Positions 1 to 7,375 of a stretch of DNA of 14,269 nucleotides are shown here, piece after piece. The stretch is taken from the NCBI GenBank assembly GCA_030044105.1, contig JASHWL010000089.1, positions 1 to 14,269 on the forward strand, given 5' to 3'. This stretch comes from Thermoplasmata archaeon (GTDB lineage Archaea > Thermoplasmatota > Thermoplasmata > Lutacidiplasmatales > UBA184). The position numbers were made by a program, and so were the translations under genes. Each line of letters opens with the position of its first letter. Position 1 is the first letter of the stretch. The notes beneath the pieces were generated by a model, which saw only the letters and a list, made by a program, of their open reading frames with translations, was not told the origin of the DNA and did not search any database.

Positions 1-978
1 GGCGTCGCCGGGTTCGTGGGCGGCATCGACCCGTACCTGTTCCGCCCCACCGACGTCTGGTTCTCGCCGATCCCGTTCCTCCGCGCGGAGCTGGCCGTCC
101 TCCTCACCGTCGGCCTCGCCGTGCTGCTGCTGGGCGATCGGATCCCCGGCGTGGGCGCCTACGTCCGCCGGTTCCGGCGGTTCGTCGTGGTCGGGGCCGC
201 GGTCCTCATCGGGCTCATCGCGGTCCTGTGGGCCGCTTCGACCGGCTGGGCTCCGGCGGTGCGCTTCGCGGAGGTGACGAACGGCCAAGAGCTCTCGATC
301 TGGCTCTTCACGATCTACACGCTCGTGGCCGCGCTGCCGTTCCTCCTGCTGCTCGAGCGCTGGCGGGTCGCTCGACCGTCCCCGGTGCCCGCGGGAGGAC
401 GGACGCGGCGCACGTCCCGGACGACCGCGGTCCTCGCGCCCGGCGCCGCGATCTCGCTCGTCCTCGTGATCGCGATCGCGACCCCGGGGGTGGTCCTCTC
501 GGGGACCTCGCTGCCCCCGGTCCTGGACCGGCTCTACGGGGATTTCGGCAACGTGAGCGCGGACGATTTCGCGCTGCTCACCTACGCGGGGACGCACCTG
601 CCGGACGGGGCCCGCGTCCTGATCGCCCCGGGGAGCGCGGGCCTGTTCCTCCCCGGGTACGACGCGCACGCCGTCCTGCTCTACCCGATGGTGCCGAACT
701 GGATGTGGATCAACGCGTCCTACGCGCTCCTCGTCCGGGAGCTCACGAACGGGACGCTCGACGCGGCCGGCGACGCGGCGCTCGCCGCGCTGGACGTGCA
801 GTACCTCGTCGTGACCGGGGCGAACACCGTGCTCTGGCCGCCGTTCTCGCCGGCCCCGCTCCTCGCGGCGCCCGACGAGTTCCCCCTCGAGTTCCACGCG
901 GGCGACGCGTACCTGTTCGCCCGGGCGACGCCCCCGGCGGCCGCGGCTCAGACGAACTCGTCGAGCACGCTCTCGTGA
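1..978 (+). CDS. Polytopic membrane protein, C-terminal part (5' end outside window)
   Basis: The reading frame is open at the left edge, so this is the C-terminal 325 residues of a longer protein; the GTG at 16 is probably internal. Hydrophobic segments at about residues 29-45, 61-79, 98-118 and 143-165 look like transmembrane helices, with a basic loop (about 120-141) between the last two. The remaining 160 residues form a soluble domain carrying four N-glycosylation sequons (NVS, NAS, NGT, NSS), so it probably faces outside. The segment around LPDGARVLIAPGSAG resembles the post-membrane domain of GT-C or YfhO-like membrane glycosyltransferases, but no catalytic loop lies inside the window. 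The family is a tentative guess; the membrane topology is firmer. The last 31 bases overlap the end of the convergent korB-type gene. Confidence 0.7.
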   Translation, partial: GVAGFVGGIDPYLFRPTDVWFSPIPFLRAELAVLLTVGLAVLLLGDRIPGVGAYVRRFRRFVVVGAAVLIGLIAVLWAASTGWAPAVRFAEVTNGQELSIWLFTIYTLVAALPFLLLLERWRVARPSPVPAGGRTRRTSRTTAVLAPGAAISLVLVIAIATPGVVLSGTSLPPVLDRLYGDFGNVSADDFALLTYAGTHLPDGARVLIAPGSAGLFLPGYDAHAVLLYPMVPNWMWINASYALLVRELTNGTLDAAGDAALAALDVQYLVVTGANTVLWPPFSPAPLLAAPDEFPLEFHAGDAYLFARATPPAAAAQTNSSSTLS

Positions 979-1847
979 CCCGCGAGGCCCGCGGGCTGCT
1001 TCAGGAGCGGCCCCGCGTGCAGGACCTCCTCGAGGTCCTCGTAGGACGGGCGCTCGGTCCGGTAGAACAGCCCGATCGGGATCTTGTCGCCCCACTCGAG
1101 GGCGCGCTGCCACGCCGCCACGATGTCGCTCGGGTCGTGCCCGGCGCTCTCGAGCTTGTAGACGCGCTGGCGGAAGAAGTCGAAGGTGTTGACCTTGTTG
1201 TACGTCACGCACGGGCTGAACACGTCGACGAACGCGAACCCCTTGTGCTGGATGCCGCCCGCGACGAGGTCGGTGAGCTGCTTCACGTCGCCCGAGAAGC
1301 CGCGCGCGATGTAGGTCGCGCCGCTCGCGAGGGCGAGCGCGATCGGATCGACCGGGTTCTCGATGACGCCGGTCGGCGTCGACTTCGTCTTCTGGCCCAT
1401 CTGCGAGGTCGGGCTCGCCTGGCCCGTCGTGAGCCCGTAGATCTGGTTGTCCATGGTGACGTACGTCAGGTCGACGTTCCGGCGCATCGCGTGCACGAAG
1501 TGGCCCGCGCCGATCCCGAAGCCGTCGCCGTCCCCGCCGGTGCCGATGACCGTGAGCCCGTGGTTGGCCCACCGGATCCCCTCCGCAACCGGGAGCGCGC
1601 GCCCGTGGATGCCGTGGAAGCCGTACGAGGAGAGGAAGTGGGGCAGGTTCGACGAGCAGCCGATCCCCGAGACGATCACGACGTTGTAGGGCGCGATCTT
1701 GAGCCGCTTCAGCGCGCTCTCCACCGCCGCGACGACGCCGAAGTCCCCGCAGCCCGGGCACCAGGTCGGCTTCGTGTCGGACTTCCCGACCACCGGCAGC
1801 GCGGGCCCCGTCGGGACCGGCGTCGGCTGCGCGCTACTTTCCGCCAT
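948..1847 (-). CDS. korB: 2-oxoacid:ferredoxin oxidoreductase, beta subunit
   Basis: This is the thiamine-diphosphate and Fe-S subunit of a two-subunit enzyme that decarboxylates 2-oxoacids to acyl-CoA and reduces ferredoxin in the cytoplasm. The 299 residues include CPGCGDFG (Cys30, Cys33), GIGC (Cys64) and SPC (Cys213), the four cysteines expected for a single [4Fe-4S] cluster. GDGD at 105-108 and NQIYGLTTGQ at 134-143 form the diphosphate and magnesium site. A separate ferredoxin-type delta subunit is absent, as in Sulfolobus-type enzymes. The ATG lies inside the 3' end of the alpha gene (14-base overlap) with a strong ribosome binding site before it, so the pair is translationally coupled. 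Substrate range (pyruvate, 2-oxoglutarate, branched-chain) cannot be read from the sequence, and the symbol is by family resemblance. Confidence 0.93.
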   Translation of the reverse strand: MAESSAQPTPVPTGPALPVVGKSDTKPTWCPGCGDFGVVAAVESALKRLKIAPYNVVIVSGIGCSSNLPHFLSSYGFHGIHGRALPVAEGIRWANHGLTVIGTGGDGDGFGIGAGHFVHAMRRNVDLTYVTMDNQIYGLTTGQASPTSQMGQKTKSTPTGVIENPVDPIALALASGATYIARGFSGDVKQLTDLVAGGIQHKGFAFVDVFSPCVTYNKVNTFDFFRQRVYKLESAGHDPSDIVAAWQRALEWGDKIPIGLFYRTERPSYEDLEEVLHAGPLLKQPAGLAGHESVLDEFV

Positions 1848-3588
1848 GGTTCAGCACCTCCACCGCGCGGGCCACGACCTCGTGCGGGTATACGGGTTCG
1901 CCATCGTACTTGAGGAGCCGGTCGGTCAGGTGGACCCCGGTCTCCGCGCGCAGGAGGCGCCCGAACTGGCCGGAGTAGTTCGCCTCGACCAGGAGCGTCC
2001 GCTTCGCCTTCGTGAGCTCCGCCTGGACCCGGTCCGGGTCGAGCGGGTAGACCGTCGGGAACCGCAGCAGGTTCGTGGCGACGCCGCGCTCGGCGAGGGC
2101 CGCGCGGGCGTCCCGGACCGCGCCGATCGTGGAGCCCCACGCCACGAACGTGAGCTCCGCACCGGCCGGCCCCTCCCAGGCCGGCGGCTCGGTCGCGGCG
2201 ACGATCCCCTGGAGCTTCCGCATCCGCTTGTCCATCATCCGCTGGCGCTCGGTGACCCAGATCGGGATCCCGCTCTTTACGTCCGAGATGAGGTGTCCGT
2301 GCGCGTCGTGCTCGTCGGACCCGGCGACGAACTGGAGGCCGGGCTGGCCGGGCAGCGCGCGCGGAGAGACGCCCGACTCCGTGTACTGGTAGCGCTGATA
2401 GTCGTGCCCGTTGGGCTGGACCGTGAAGAGCGAGGGGACCTCGACGTGGGTCGGGATCTCCTCGCGATCCACCGTCATGACGTTCTCGGAGAGGTGGAGG
2501 TCGCTCGCGACCAGGATCGGGGTCTGCCAGTCCTCGGCGAGCTGGAACGCGCGGACCGTCGCGTGGTACGCCTCGACCGGGTGCGACGGCGCGAGGATCG
2601 CCCGCGGGAACTCGCCTTGCCCCGCGCCCAGCATGAGGTTGAGGTCGCCCTGCTCCGTCTTCGTCGGGAGCCCGGTCGACGGGCCGGCGCGCTGGGACTC
2701 CACGACCACGAGCGGGGTCTCGGTCATGCCGGCCATCCCGAGCGCCTCGACCATGAGCGAGAAGCCGCCGCCGCTCGTGGCCGTCATCGCCCGCACGCCG
2801 CCGAACGAGGCGCCGATCGCCATGTGGATCGCCGCGAGCTCGTCCTCCGCCTGCTTGACGACGATCCCCAGCGTCTGGGCGTGGGCCGCCATCCAGTGCA
2901 TGATCGAGGACGCGGGGGTCATGGGGTACTGCGCGAGGAACTTGCAGCCGGCGGCGGCCGCCCCGAGGGCGATCGCCTGGTTGCCGCTCATCAGGAGCTT
3001 CGGCGCGCCCTTCCGCCCGAGCGCGTGGTCGTTCGGGGCCGCGTGGGCGCGCGCGAACTCGTAGCCCGCGCTCGCCGCACCGACGTTCCAGTCCGCCACC
3101 TCACCGGCCTTCTTGCCGAAGGAATCGCGCAGCACCTCGTGGAGCAGCTCGAGCGGGATCCCCGCGAGGAAGGAGATCGCACCCATGCCGCCCGCGTTCT
3201 GCAGGATCGACTGGCTGGTGTACTTGCGTGCGATCTCGAGCGTGGGGACGCCGAGCGCCCGCACGCCGACCGGGAGGTCCGACTCGGCGACCGCGAACTT
3301 CTCGGGATCGTAGACGATCGTGCTGCCCGCGCGGAGCGAGGGAGCGTGGACCGCCACCGACTGGGGATCGAGCGCGTAGAGGAGGTCGGCCTGATCCCCC
3401 TGAGAGTACGGTCGGGGATCACCGGCGCGCGCCTGGAACCAGACGTGGCCCCCGCGGATCACGGACTGGTAGGCGTTGAGCCCGAAGACGTGCCAGCCCA
3501 TCCGCGACAGACAGCGGGAAACCGTCTCGCCGATCGACTGGATGCCGTCGCCGGCCTGACCGCCGGCGCGCACGGCGAGATCGCTCAT
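1834..3588 (-). CDS. korA: 2-oxoacid:ferredoxin oxidoreductase, fused gamma-alpha subunit
   Basis: The 584 residues form the large subunit of the ferredoxin-dependent 2-oxoacid oxidoreductase. The gamma domain comes first (about 1-185), with GGQAGDGI near the start and IRGGHVW at 44-50. The alpha (pyrimidine-binding) domain follows from about 195. YPMTPASS at 221-228 is the equivalent of the YPITP motif typical of archaeal two-subunit enzymes, with Met in place of the usual Ile. The segments around AEDELAAI and TSGGGFSLM are also characteristic. It is the first gene of a two-gene operon and overlaps the beta gene by 14 bases. An ATTAAT box centred about 27 bases before the ATG indicates a leaderless mRNA and supports this start. 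The enzyme class is secure; substrate specificity is not. Confidence 0.93.
   Translation of the reverse strand: MSDLAVRAGGQAGDGIQSIGETVSRCLSRMGWHVFGLNAYQSVIRGGHVWFQARAGDPRPYSQGDQADLLYALDPQSVAVHAPSLRAGSTIVYDPEKFAVAESDLPVGVRALGVPTLEIARKYTSQSILQNAGGMGAISFLAGIPLELLHEVLRDSFGKKAGEVADWNVGAASAGYEFARAHAAPNDHALGRKGAPKLLMSGNQAIALGAAAAGCKFLAQYPMTPASSIMHWMAAHAQTLGIVVKQAEDELAAIHMAIGASFGGVRAMTATSGGGFSLMVEALGMAGMTETPLVVVESQRAGPSTGLPTKTEQGDLNLMLGAGQGEFPRAILAPSHPVEAYHATVRAFQLAEDWQTPILVASDLHLSENVMTVDREEIPTHVEVPSLFTVQPNGHDYQRYQYTESGVSPRALPGQPGLQFVAGSDEHDAHGHLISDVKSGIPIWVTERQRMMDKRMRKLQGIVAATEPPAWEGPAGAELTFVAWGSTIGAVRDARAALAERGVATNLLRFPTVYPLDPDRVQAELTKAKRTLLVEANYSGQFGRLLRAETGVHLTDRLLKYDGEPVYPHEVVARAVEVLNHGGK
1855..1861 (-). 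promoter_or_regulatory. Ribosome binding site of the beta-subunit gene
   Basis: On the minus strand GGAGGTG lies seven bases before the ATG at 1847, inside the coding end of the alpha gene. It supports that start and a re-initiation type of coupling between the two subunits. Confidence 0.75.
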
Positions 3589-3610
3589 CGCGCCGTTCTA
3601 TCGGGTGTGC

Positions 3611-3620
3611 GTATTAATCG
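3611..3620 (-). promoter_or_regulatory. TATA-like box for the oxidoreductase operon
   Basis: The minus strand reads CGATTAATAC, an AT-rich island in very GC-rich DNA. Its ATTAAT core is centred about 27 bases before the ATG at 3588, the spacing expected if transcription starts at the start codon. The core is palindromic and could also be read on the plus strand. Confidence 0.6.
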
Positions 3621-3644
3621 GTGTCGCGGCCGAAGGGCCGGACC

Positions 3645-3657
3645 GCCAACCGTTAGG
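3645..3657 (+). promoter_or_regulatory. Probable core promoter of moaD-moaE
   Basis: The sequence CCAACCGTTAGG has its GTTAGG part centred about 26 bases before the moaD ATG at 3680. The ten-base core CCAACCGTTA recurs at the same distance before the arginine decarboxylase gene (13627-13639, minus), which strengthens this otherwise weak TATA-like element. Confidence 0.5.
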
Positions 3658-3679
3658 CCGCCGGTCCCGTGCCCGGGCG

Positions 3680-3937
3680 ATGGCCCGTCCGGTCACGGTC
3701 CTCCTGTTCGCCGGCGCCCGGGTCGCGGTCGGGCGAGCCGAGCTGCGGTGGAGCGTGCCGGCGGGAGGCCTCGCCGCCGGCGAGCTCGCGCGCCAGATCG
3801 CGGCGGAGTATCCGCGGCTCGCTCCGATCCTCCGGTCGAGCCGGCTCGTACACAACGGCGAGTACGTCCGGGGCCCGTCCGAGACCGTCCGGCCCGGGGA
3901 TGAGTTCGCGATCCACCCGCCGTACGGAGGCGGGTAG
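3680..3937 (+). CDS. moaD: Molybdopterin synthase sulfur-carrier subunit (MoaD/ThiS family)
   Basis: This is a small ubiquitin-like sulfur carrier of 85 residues, a normal MoaD length. As a C-terminal thiocarboxylate it would donate sulfur to MoaE for molybdopterin synthesis. The protein ends in PPYGGG, supplying the required terminal Gly-Gly, and the segment NGEYVRGPSETVRPGDEFAIHPP matches the last strands of the beta-grasp fold. The open frame runs upstream to 3605, but the ATG at 3680 is preferred: family similarity starts there and a promoter-like element lies 26 bases upstream. One base separates its stop from the moaE ATG, so the two are co-transcribed. Because moaE follows, a role in molybdopterin is favoured over thiamine or tRNA thiolation. 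Confidence 0.85.
   Translation: MARPVTVLLFAGARVAVGRAELRWSVPAGGLAAGELARQIAAEYPRLAPILRSSRLVHNGEYVRGPSETVRPGDEFAIHPPYGGG
3926..3930 (+). promoter_or_regulatory. Ribosome binding site of moaE
   Basis: GGAGG lies eight bases before the ATG at 3939, inside the end of moaD. It selects that ATG although the frame is open further upstream. Confidence 0.65.
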
Positions 3938-3938
3938 G

Positions 3939-4382
3939 ATGGCGTCCGTTCGGCTGACCGATCGGCCGCTGTCGGTCGCCTCGGCGTTCCGCGCCCTCGA
4001 GGCGCGCGGGGCCGGCGGGGTGACGATCTTCGTCGGCCGCGTGCGCCCGGATCCGGGCACGGGCGGACGCGTCGTCGCGCTCGTCTACGAGGCGCACCGA
4101 GGTCCGGCGCTCGCCCGGTTCCGCGCGCTCGCGCGCGAGGCCGAGCGTCGGTTCCCGACCCTCGGACTGGTGCTCTGGCACCGGACCGGCCGCCTCCGGG
4201 TGGGGGAGATCTCCGTGATCGTGGGCGCGGCGTGCGCCCACCGGGCCCCGGCGTTCGCCACGGCGCGCTTCCTGATCGAGGACCTCAAGGTCACGGTACC
4301 GATCTGGAAGTCGGAGCGAGCGCGACCCGCGCGTCGACCGCGACGACCCCGTGACCGGCGGGTCGGACGATCAGCGGGTTGA
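3939..4382 (+). CDS. moaE: Molybdopterin synthase catalytic subunit (MoaE)
   Basis: MoaE converts precursor Z (cyclic pyranopterin phosphate) to molybdopterin using sulfur carried by MoaD. In the 147-residue product the family hallmarks are in order: FVGRVR (31-36), YE (50-51), RVGE (87-90), HR (101-102), and DLKVTVPIWKSE with Lys117 and Lys124 in the positions of the two active-site lysines. After WKSE the tail is arginine-rich and not family-like. The ATG is set by a good ribosome binding site. The last 92 bases are antisense to the end of the acyl-CoA synthetase gene, and the Lys124 codon lies in that overlap. The MoaE identity is secure. Confidence 0.88.
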   Translation: MASVRLTDRPLSVASAFRALEARGAGGVTIFVGRVRPDPGTGGRVVALVYEAHRGPALARFRALAREAERRFPTLGLVLWHRTGRLRVGEISVIVGAACAHRAPAFATARFLIEDLKVTVPIWKSERARPARRPRRPRDRRVGRSAG

Positions 4383-6435
4383 GGTCGAGCTCCGCGATCT
4401 CGGGCCGCTCGACCGCGAGCTGCGAGACCCGCTCCAGCGCCTCCTCGAGGGCGTCGAGATCGCTCGGGGGCTCGCCTCGGATCCCCTCCAGCAGCGGGAA
4501 CATCTTGATCGAGCGGATCATGCGTTGGGCCGAGAGCGTCCGGAGCGGCGCGAGGCGGAACGCGACGTCGCGCAGCACCTCGACGTAGATCCCGCCCATC
4601 CCGAAGACGACCACCGGCCCGAAGTCCGGGTCGCGTTGCAGTCCGACCAGCACCTCCTTGCCGCCGGTGACCTGCGCCTCCACCTCGTAACCCTCGATCC
4701 TCGCCCGGGGCGCGGCGGCGCGGACCGTGCGGTCCATCGCCGCGAAGGCCGATCGTACCGCCTCCGCGTTCCCGAGGCCCACCGCGACGCCGCCGACGTC
4801 CGTCTTGTGGGAGATGTCGGGGGACGCAACCTTGAGCACCACGGGAAACCCGATCTCTGTCGCGGCGCGGACCGCCTCTTCGGCCGTTCGGGCCAGCTCG
4901 ACCCGCGGGAAGGAGAGCCCGTAGGCCGCCAGCAGCGACCGGGCGGCGTACTCGGGCAGGACGCTCTGGCCGGCGGCGCGGGCGCGGTCGAGCGTGGCCG
5001 TGGCGGCAGCGCGGTCGACCGGGAACTCGCGGACCTCGGTCGTGGGGCGCGTGCGCCAGGACCGGTACCGGGCGAGCTGGCCCAGTCCCTCCACGGCTTC
5101 CTCGGGGAACGTGAACGCCGGGACCCCGTGCTCCTCGAGGAACTCCACCTCGTGGGAGAGGTCGGTGAGCCCGAACAGGCAGGCGACGACCGCCTTCGGA
5201 GAGGACGCCTTCGCGGCCAGGATCGCGTCGGCGACCGTCGCGCCGGTCATGGTGCCCGTCGGCGTCGCGATCACGAGCGCTCCGTCGACCTCGGGCGTGC
5301 CGAGCAGCACCCCGAGCGTGGCGCGGTACTGGTCGGCGCCCACGTCCGCCGTCATGTCGAGCGGGTTCGACAGCGAGGCGATCGACGGGAGGCGCGGGGC
5401 GAGCTCGCGCTGGGTCGCGACGGAGGGAAGGGGGAGCTGGAGGCCGTTTCGGATCGCGGCGTCCGCGGCGACGATCCCGGGCCCGCCCGAGTTCGTGAGG
5501 ATCGCGAGCCGGGGCCCGTCCAGCGCGAGCCCCGAAGCGAAGATCTTCGCCGTGCGGAACAGGTCGCCGAGCGTGTCGGCCCGGAGCACCCCCGACTGCT
5601 CGAACAGGGAGTCGAAGAGCTGGTCGCGCCCCGCCTCCGCGAGCGAACCCGTGTGGCTCCGCGCCGCCCGCTCCCCGGCGGGGGTCCGGCCGCTCTTGAT
5701 CACGAGCACCGGCTTCCGATCCGTGACCTCGCGGGCCGCCTCCAGGAAGCGGCGCCCGCTCGCCAGGCTCTCGACGTAGAGCAGGATCACGCGCGTCGCG
5801 GGGTCGGCGCCGAGCGCGTGCAACAGGTCGTTCTCGTCGACCCCGGCGCGGTTGCCGACGGAGACGAACCGCGAGAAGCCGATCCGCTCGGCAAGTCCGT
5901 ACTGGAGGATCCCGGCGCATAGCGCGCCGCTCTGCGAGACGAACGCGATGTTCCCGAGCGGAGGCAGCGTCTCGCTGAACGTGGCGTTCAGGCTGACCGT
6001 CGGGTCCGTGTTGATCACGCCGAAGCAGTTCGGCCCGACGAGCGACATCCGGTGCCGCTCCGCCGCCGCGACGACGGCCCGCTCGAGCGCGGCCCCCGCC
6101 TCTCCCACCTCGCGGAAGCCGGCGGAGACCACGATGACCCCCTGGGTGCCGCGGGCCCCGAGCTCCTCCACGACCCCGGCCACGTCGGCGGCCGGCACGA
6201 TCACGACCGCGAGGTCGGGGGTCTCGGGCAGGTCCGCGATGGTGGGGTAGCATCGCACGCCCGAGACGCTCTTCCAGTGCGGGTTGACCGGATACGCCAC
6301 GCCCCGGAACCCCGCCTGGAGGATGTTCCGGAAGAGGCTCGTCCCGACCTTCCCGGGCGCGTTCGACGCGCCGATCACGGCGACCGACGCGGGCCGGAAC
6401 AGCTCGTCCAGCTCCACCGAACGTCCGACCGTCAT
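4291..6435 (-). CDS. acdAB: ADP-forming acetate/acyl-CoA synthetase, fused alpha-beta
   Basis: This enzyme converts acyl-CoA, ADP and phosphate to free acid, CoA and ATP, an archaeal route of substrate-level phosphorylation; the reverse reaction activates acids. The 714-residue chain has a CoA-binding Rossmann domain (about 10-135, ending GPNCFG at 134-139), ligase domains with FVSQSG (165-170) and SHTGS containing His261, the expected phosphohistidine, and a C-terminal ATP-grasp domain (about 495-714). SPDISHKTDVGGV holds His543, matching the second histidine used to pass phosphate to ADP. The ATG at 6435 is chosen because the family begins a few residues before FRPASVAVIGAS; the upstream open frame is antisense to the Mrp gene. 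It shares a bidirectional TATA box with that gene. Acid specificity is unknown. Confidence 0.92.
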   Translation of the reverse strand: MTVGRSVELDELFRPASVAVIGASNAPGKVGTSLFRNILQAGFRGVAYPVNPHWKSVSGVRCYPTIADLPETPDLAVVIVPAADVAGVVEELGARGTQGVIVVSAGFREVGEAGAALERAVVAAAERHRMSLVGPNCFGVINTDPTVSLNATFSETLPPLGNIAFVSQSGALCAGILQYGLAERIGFSRFVSVGNRAGVDENDLLHALGADPATRVILLYVESLASGRRFLEAAREVTDRKPVLVIKSGRTPAGERAARSHTGSLAEAGRDQLFDSLFEQSGVLRADTLGDLFRTAKIFASGLALDGPRLAILTNSGGPGIVAADAAIRNGLQLPLPSVATQRELAPRLPSIASLSNPLDMTADVGADQYRATLGVLLGTPEVDGALVIATPTGTMTGATVADAILAAKASSPKAVVACLFGLTDLSHEVEFLEEHGVPAFTFPEEAVEGLGQLARYRSWRTRPTTEVREFPVDRAAATATLDRARAAGQSVLPEYAARSLLAAYGLSFPRVELARTAEEAVRAATEIGFPVVLKVASPDISHKTDVGGVAVGLGNAEAVRSAFAAMDRTVRAAAPRARIEGYEVEAQVTGGKEVLVGLQRDPDFGPVVVFGMGGIYVEVLRDVAFRLAPLRTLSAQRMIRSIKMFPLLEGIRGEPPSDLDALEEALERVSQLAVERPEIAELDLNPLIVRPAGHGVVAVDARVALAPTSRSVP

Positions 6436-6475
6436 CGCGTGCCCGGTCCCCGCGCCGGCGCGGACGGGCCGCGCG

Positions 6476-6483
6476 TTATATAG
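6476..6483. promoter_or_regulatory. Bidirectional TATA box between acyl-CoA synthetase and Mrp genes
   Basis: TTATATAG is the clearest TATA box in the window. Its centre lies 26 bases before the ATG at 6506 (plus), giving a leaderless Mrp transcript. Read on the minus strand it would give the acyl-CoA synthetase a leader of about 18 bases. Confidence 0.7.
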
Positions 6484-6505
6484 AGGACGCCCGTCGAAGC
6501 CGGCG

Positions 6506-7375
6506 ATGGCGGGCGCGTCTCCTCCCCCGGGGCATCCTCCCTCCTCGCCCCCGAGCGCGGGCCCCCCGCGCGGACGACCGGGCGGCGTGCTCCAGCGGAT
6601 GGACAAGGGCGGGATCCGCCACGTCGTGACCGTCGGGAGCGGCAAGGGCGGCGTCGGGAAGTCGTCGGTGACCGCGCTCCTCGCCGCCGAGCTGCGGCGC
6701 CGCGGCCTCGCGGTCGGGGTCCTCGACGCGGACATCACCGGCCCCTCGATCCCGAAGCTCTTCGGGATGGTCGGCCCGCTCACCGATCGCGGGGAGGGCA
6801 TCGAGCCGGCGGTGTCGCGGACCGGGATCCCGGTCGTCTCCTCGCAGTTCATGGTCGAGGACGAGCAGACCCCGGTGATCTGGCGCGGCCCGCTCGTGAC
6901 CCGGCTCATCACGCAGTTCTTCGGCGGCGTCCACTGGGGGACGCTCGACTACCTGCTCATCGACATGCCGCCGGGCACGAGCGACGTCCCGCTCACGGTC
7001 TTCCAGACGATCCCGATCGACGGGATGGTCTTCGTGCTCACGCCGCAGGACCTCGCGGCGCTCATCGTGAAGAAGGCGATGAACATGGCCCGCGACCTCC
7101 ATGTGCCCCTGCTCGGCGTCGTGGAGAACATGGCGTGGATCCGGTGCCCGCACTGCGGCGAACGCATCCCGCTGTTCGGGGAGGGCCACGTCGACCGGAT
7201 CGCGGAGGAGTACGGCGTCCCGCTGCTCGCGCGCCTGCCCCTCGCCCCCGAGATCTCCTCCCTGGCGGACCAGGGCCGGCTCGAGGAGTTCTCCTCCCCG
7301 GAGATCGCGGCGCTGGCGGACGGCCTGATCCGCTCGGTCGACGCGCTCACGCAGGGCGCGACGACGGTGCTGTAG
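6506..7375 (+). CDS. Mrp/NBP35 (ApbC) family Fe-S cluster carrier ATPase
   Basis: This P-loop ATPase of the MinD/Mrp group is expected to bind and deliver [4Fe-4S] clusters to apoproteins in the cytosol. Of 289 residues, GKGGVGKS at 46-53 is the deviant Walker A motif, DADITGPS (75-81) and DMPPGTSD (153-160) complete the nucleotide site, and CPHC (Cys214, Cys217) is the C-terminal cluster-binding CxxC at a dimer interface. The ATG at 6506 is placed 26 bases after the TATA centre. It adds a proline-rich extension of about 31 residues before Met32, an alternative start at 6599. The nearby oxidoreductase would be one plausible cluster client, but that is only inference. The end overlaps the TraB-family gene by 29 bases. 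Confidence 0.9.
   Translation: MAGASPPPGHPPSSPPSAGPPRGRPGGVLQRMDKGGIRHVVTVGSGKGGVGKSSVTALLAAELRRRGLAVGVLDADITGPSIPKLFGMVGPLTDRGEGIEPAVSRTGIPVVSSQFMVEDEQTPVIWRGPLVTRLITQFFGGVHWGTLDYLLIDMPPGTSDVPLTVFQTIPIDGMVFVLTPQDLAALIVKKAMNMARDLHVPLLGVVENMAWIRCPHCGERIPLFGEGHVDRIAEEYGVPLLARLPLAPEISSLADQGRLEEFSSPEIAALADGLIRSVDALTQGATTVL

Noticed and set aside
228..1913. 561-codon plus-strand frame over the membrane protein and beta subunit
   Set aside because: Crosses two real genes in other frames and lacks any domain-like pattern.
3627..3640. CGGCC-GAAG-GGCCG hairpin between korA and moaD
   Set aside because: Five-base GC stem in GC-rich DNA with no positional logic relative to either promoter; likely chance.
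1699..3903. 734-codon open frame on the plus strand across the oxidoreductase genes
   Set aside because: It is antisense to two clearly conserved subunits; the translation is Arg/Asp-rich with no family motif, as expected from very GC-rich DNA.
4085..6253. 722-codon minus-strand open frame inside the acyl-CoA synthetase
   Set aside because: Low-complexity Arg/Gly/Pro translation in a different frame from the motif-bearing synthetase; only its extreme end matches nothing known.
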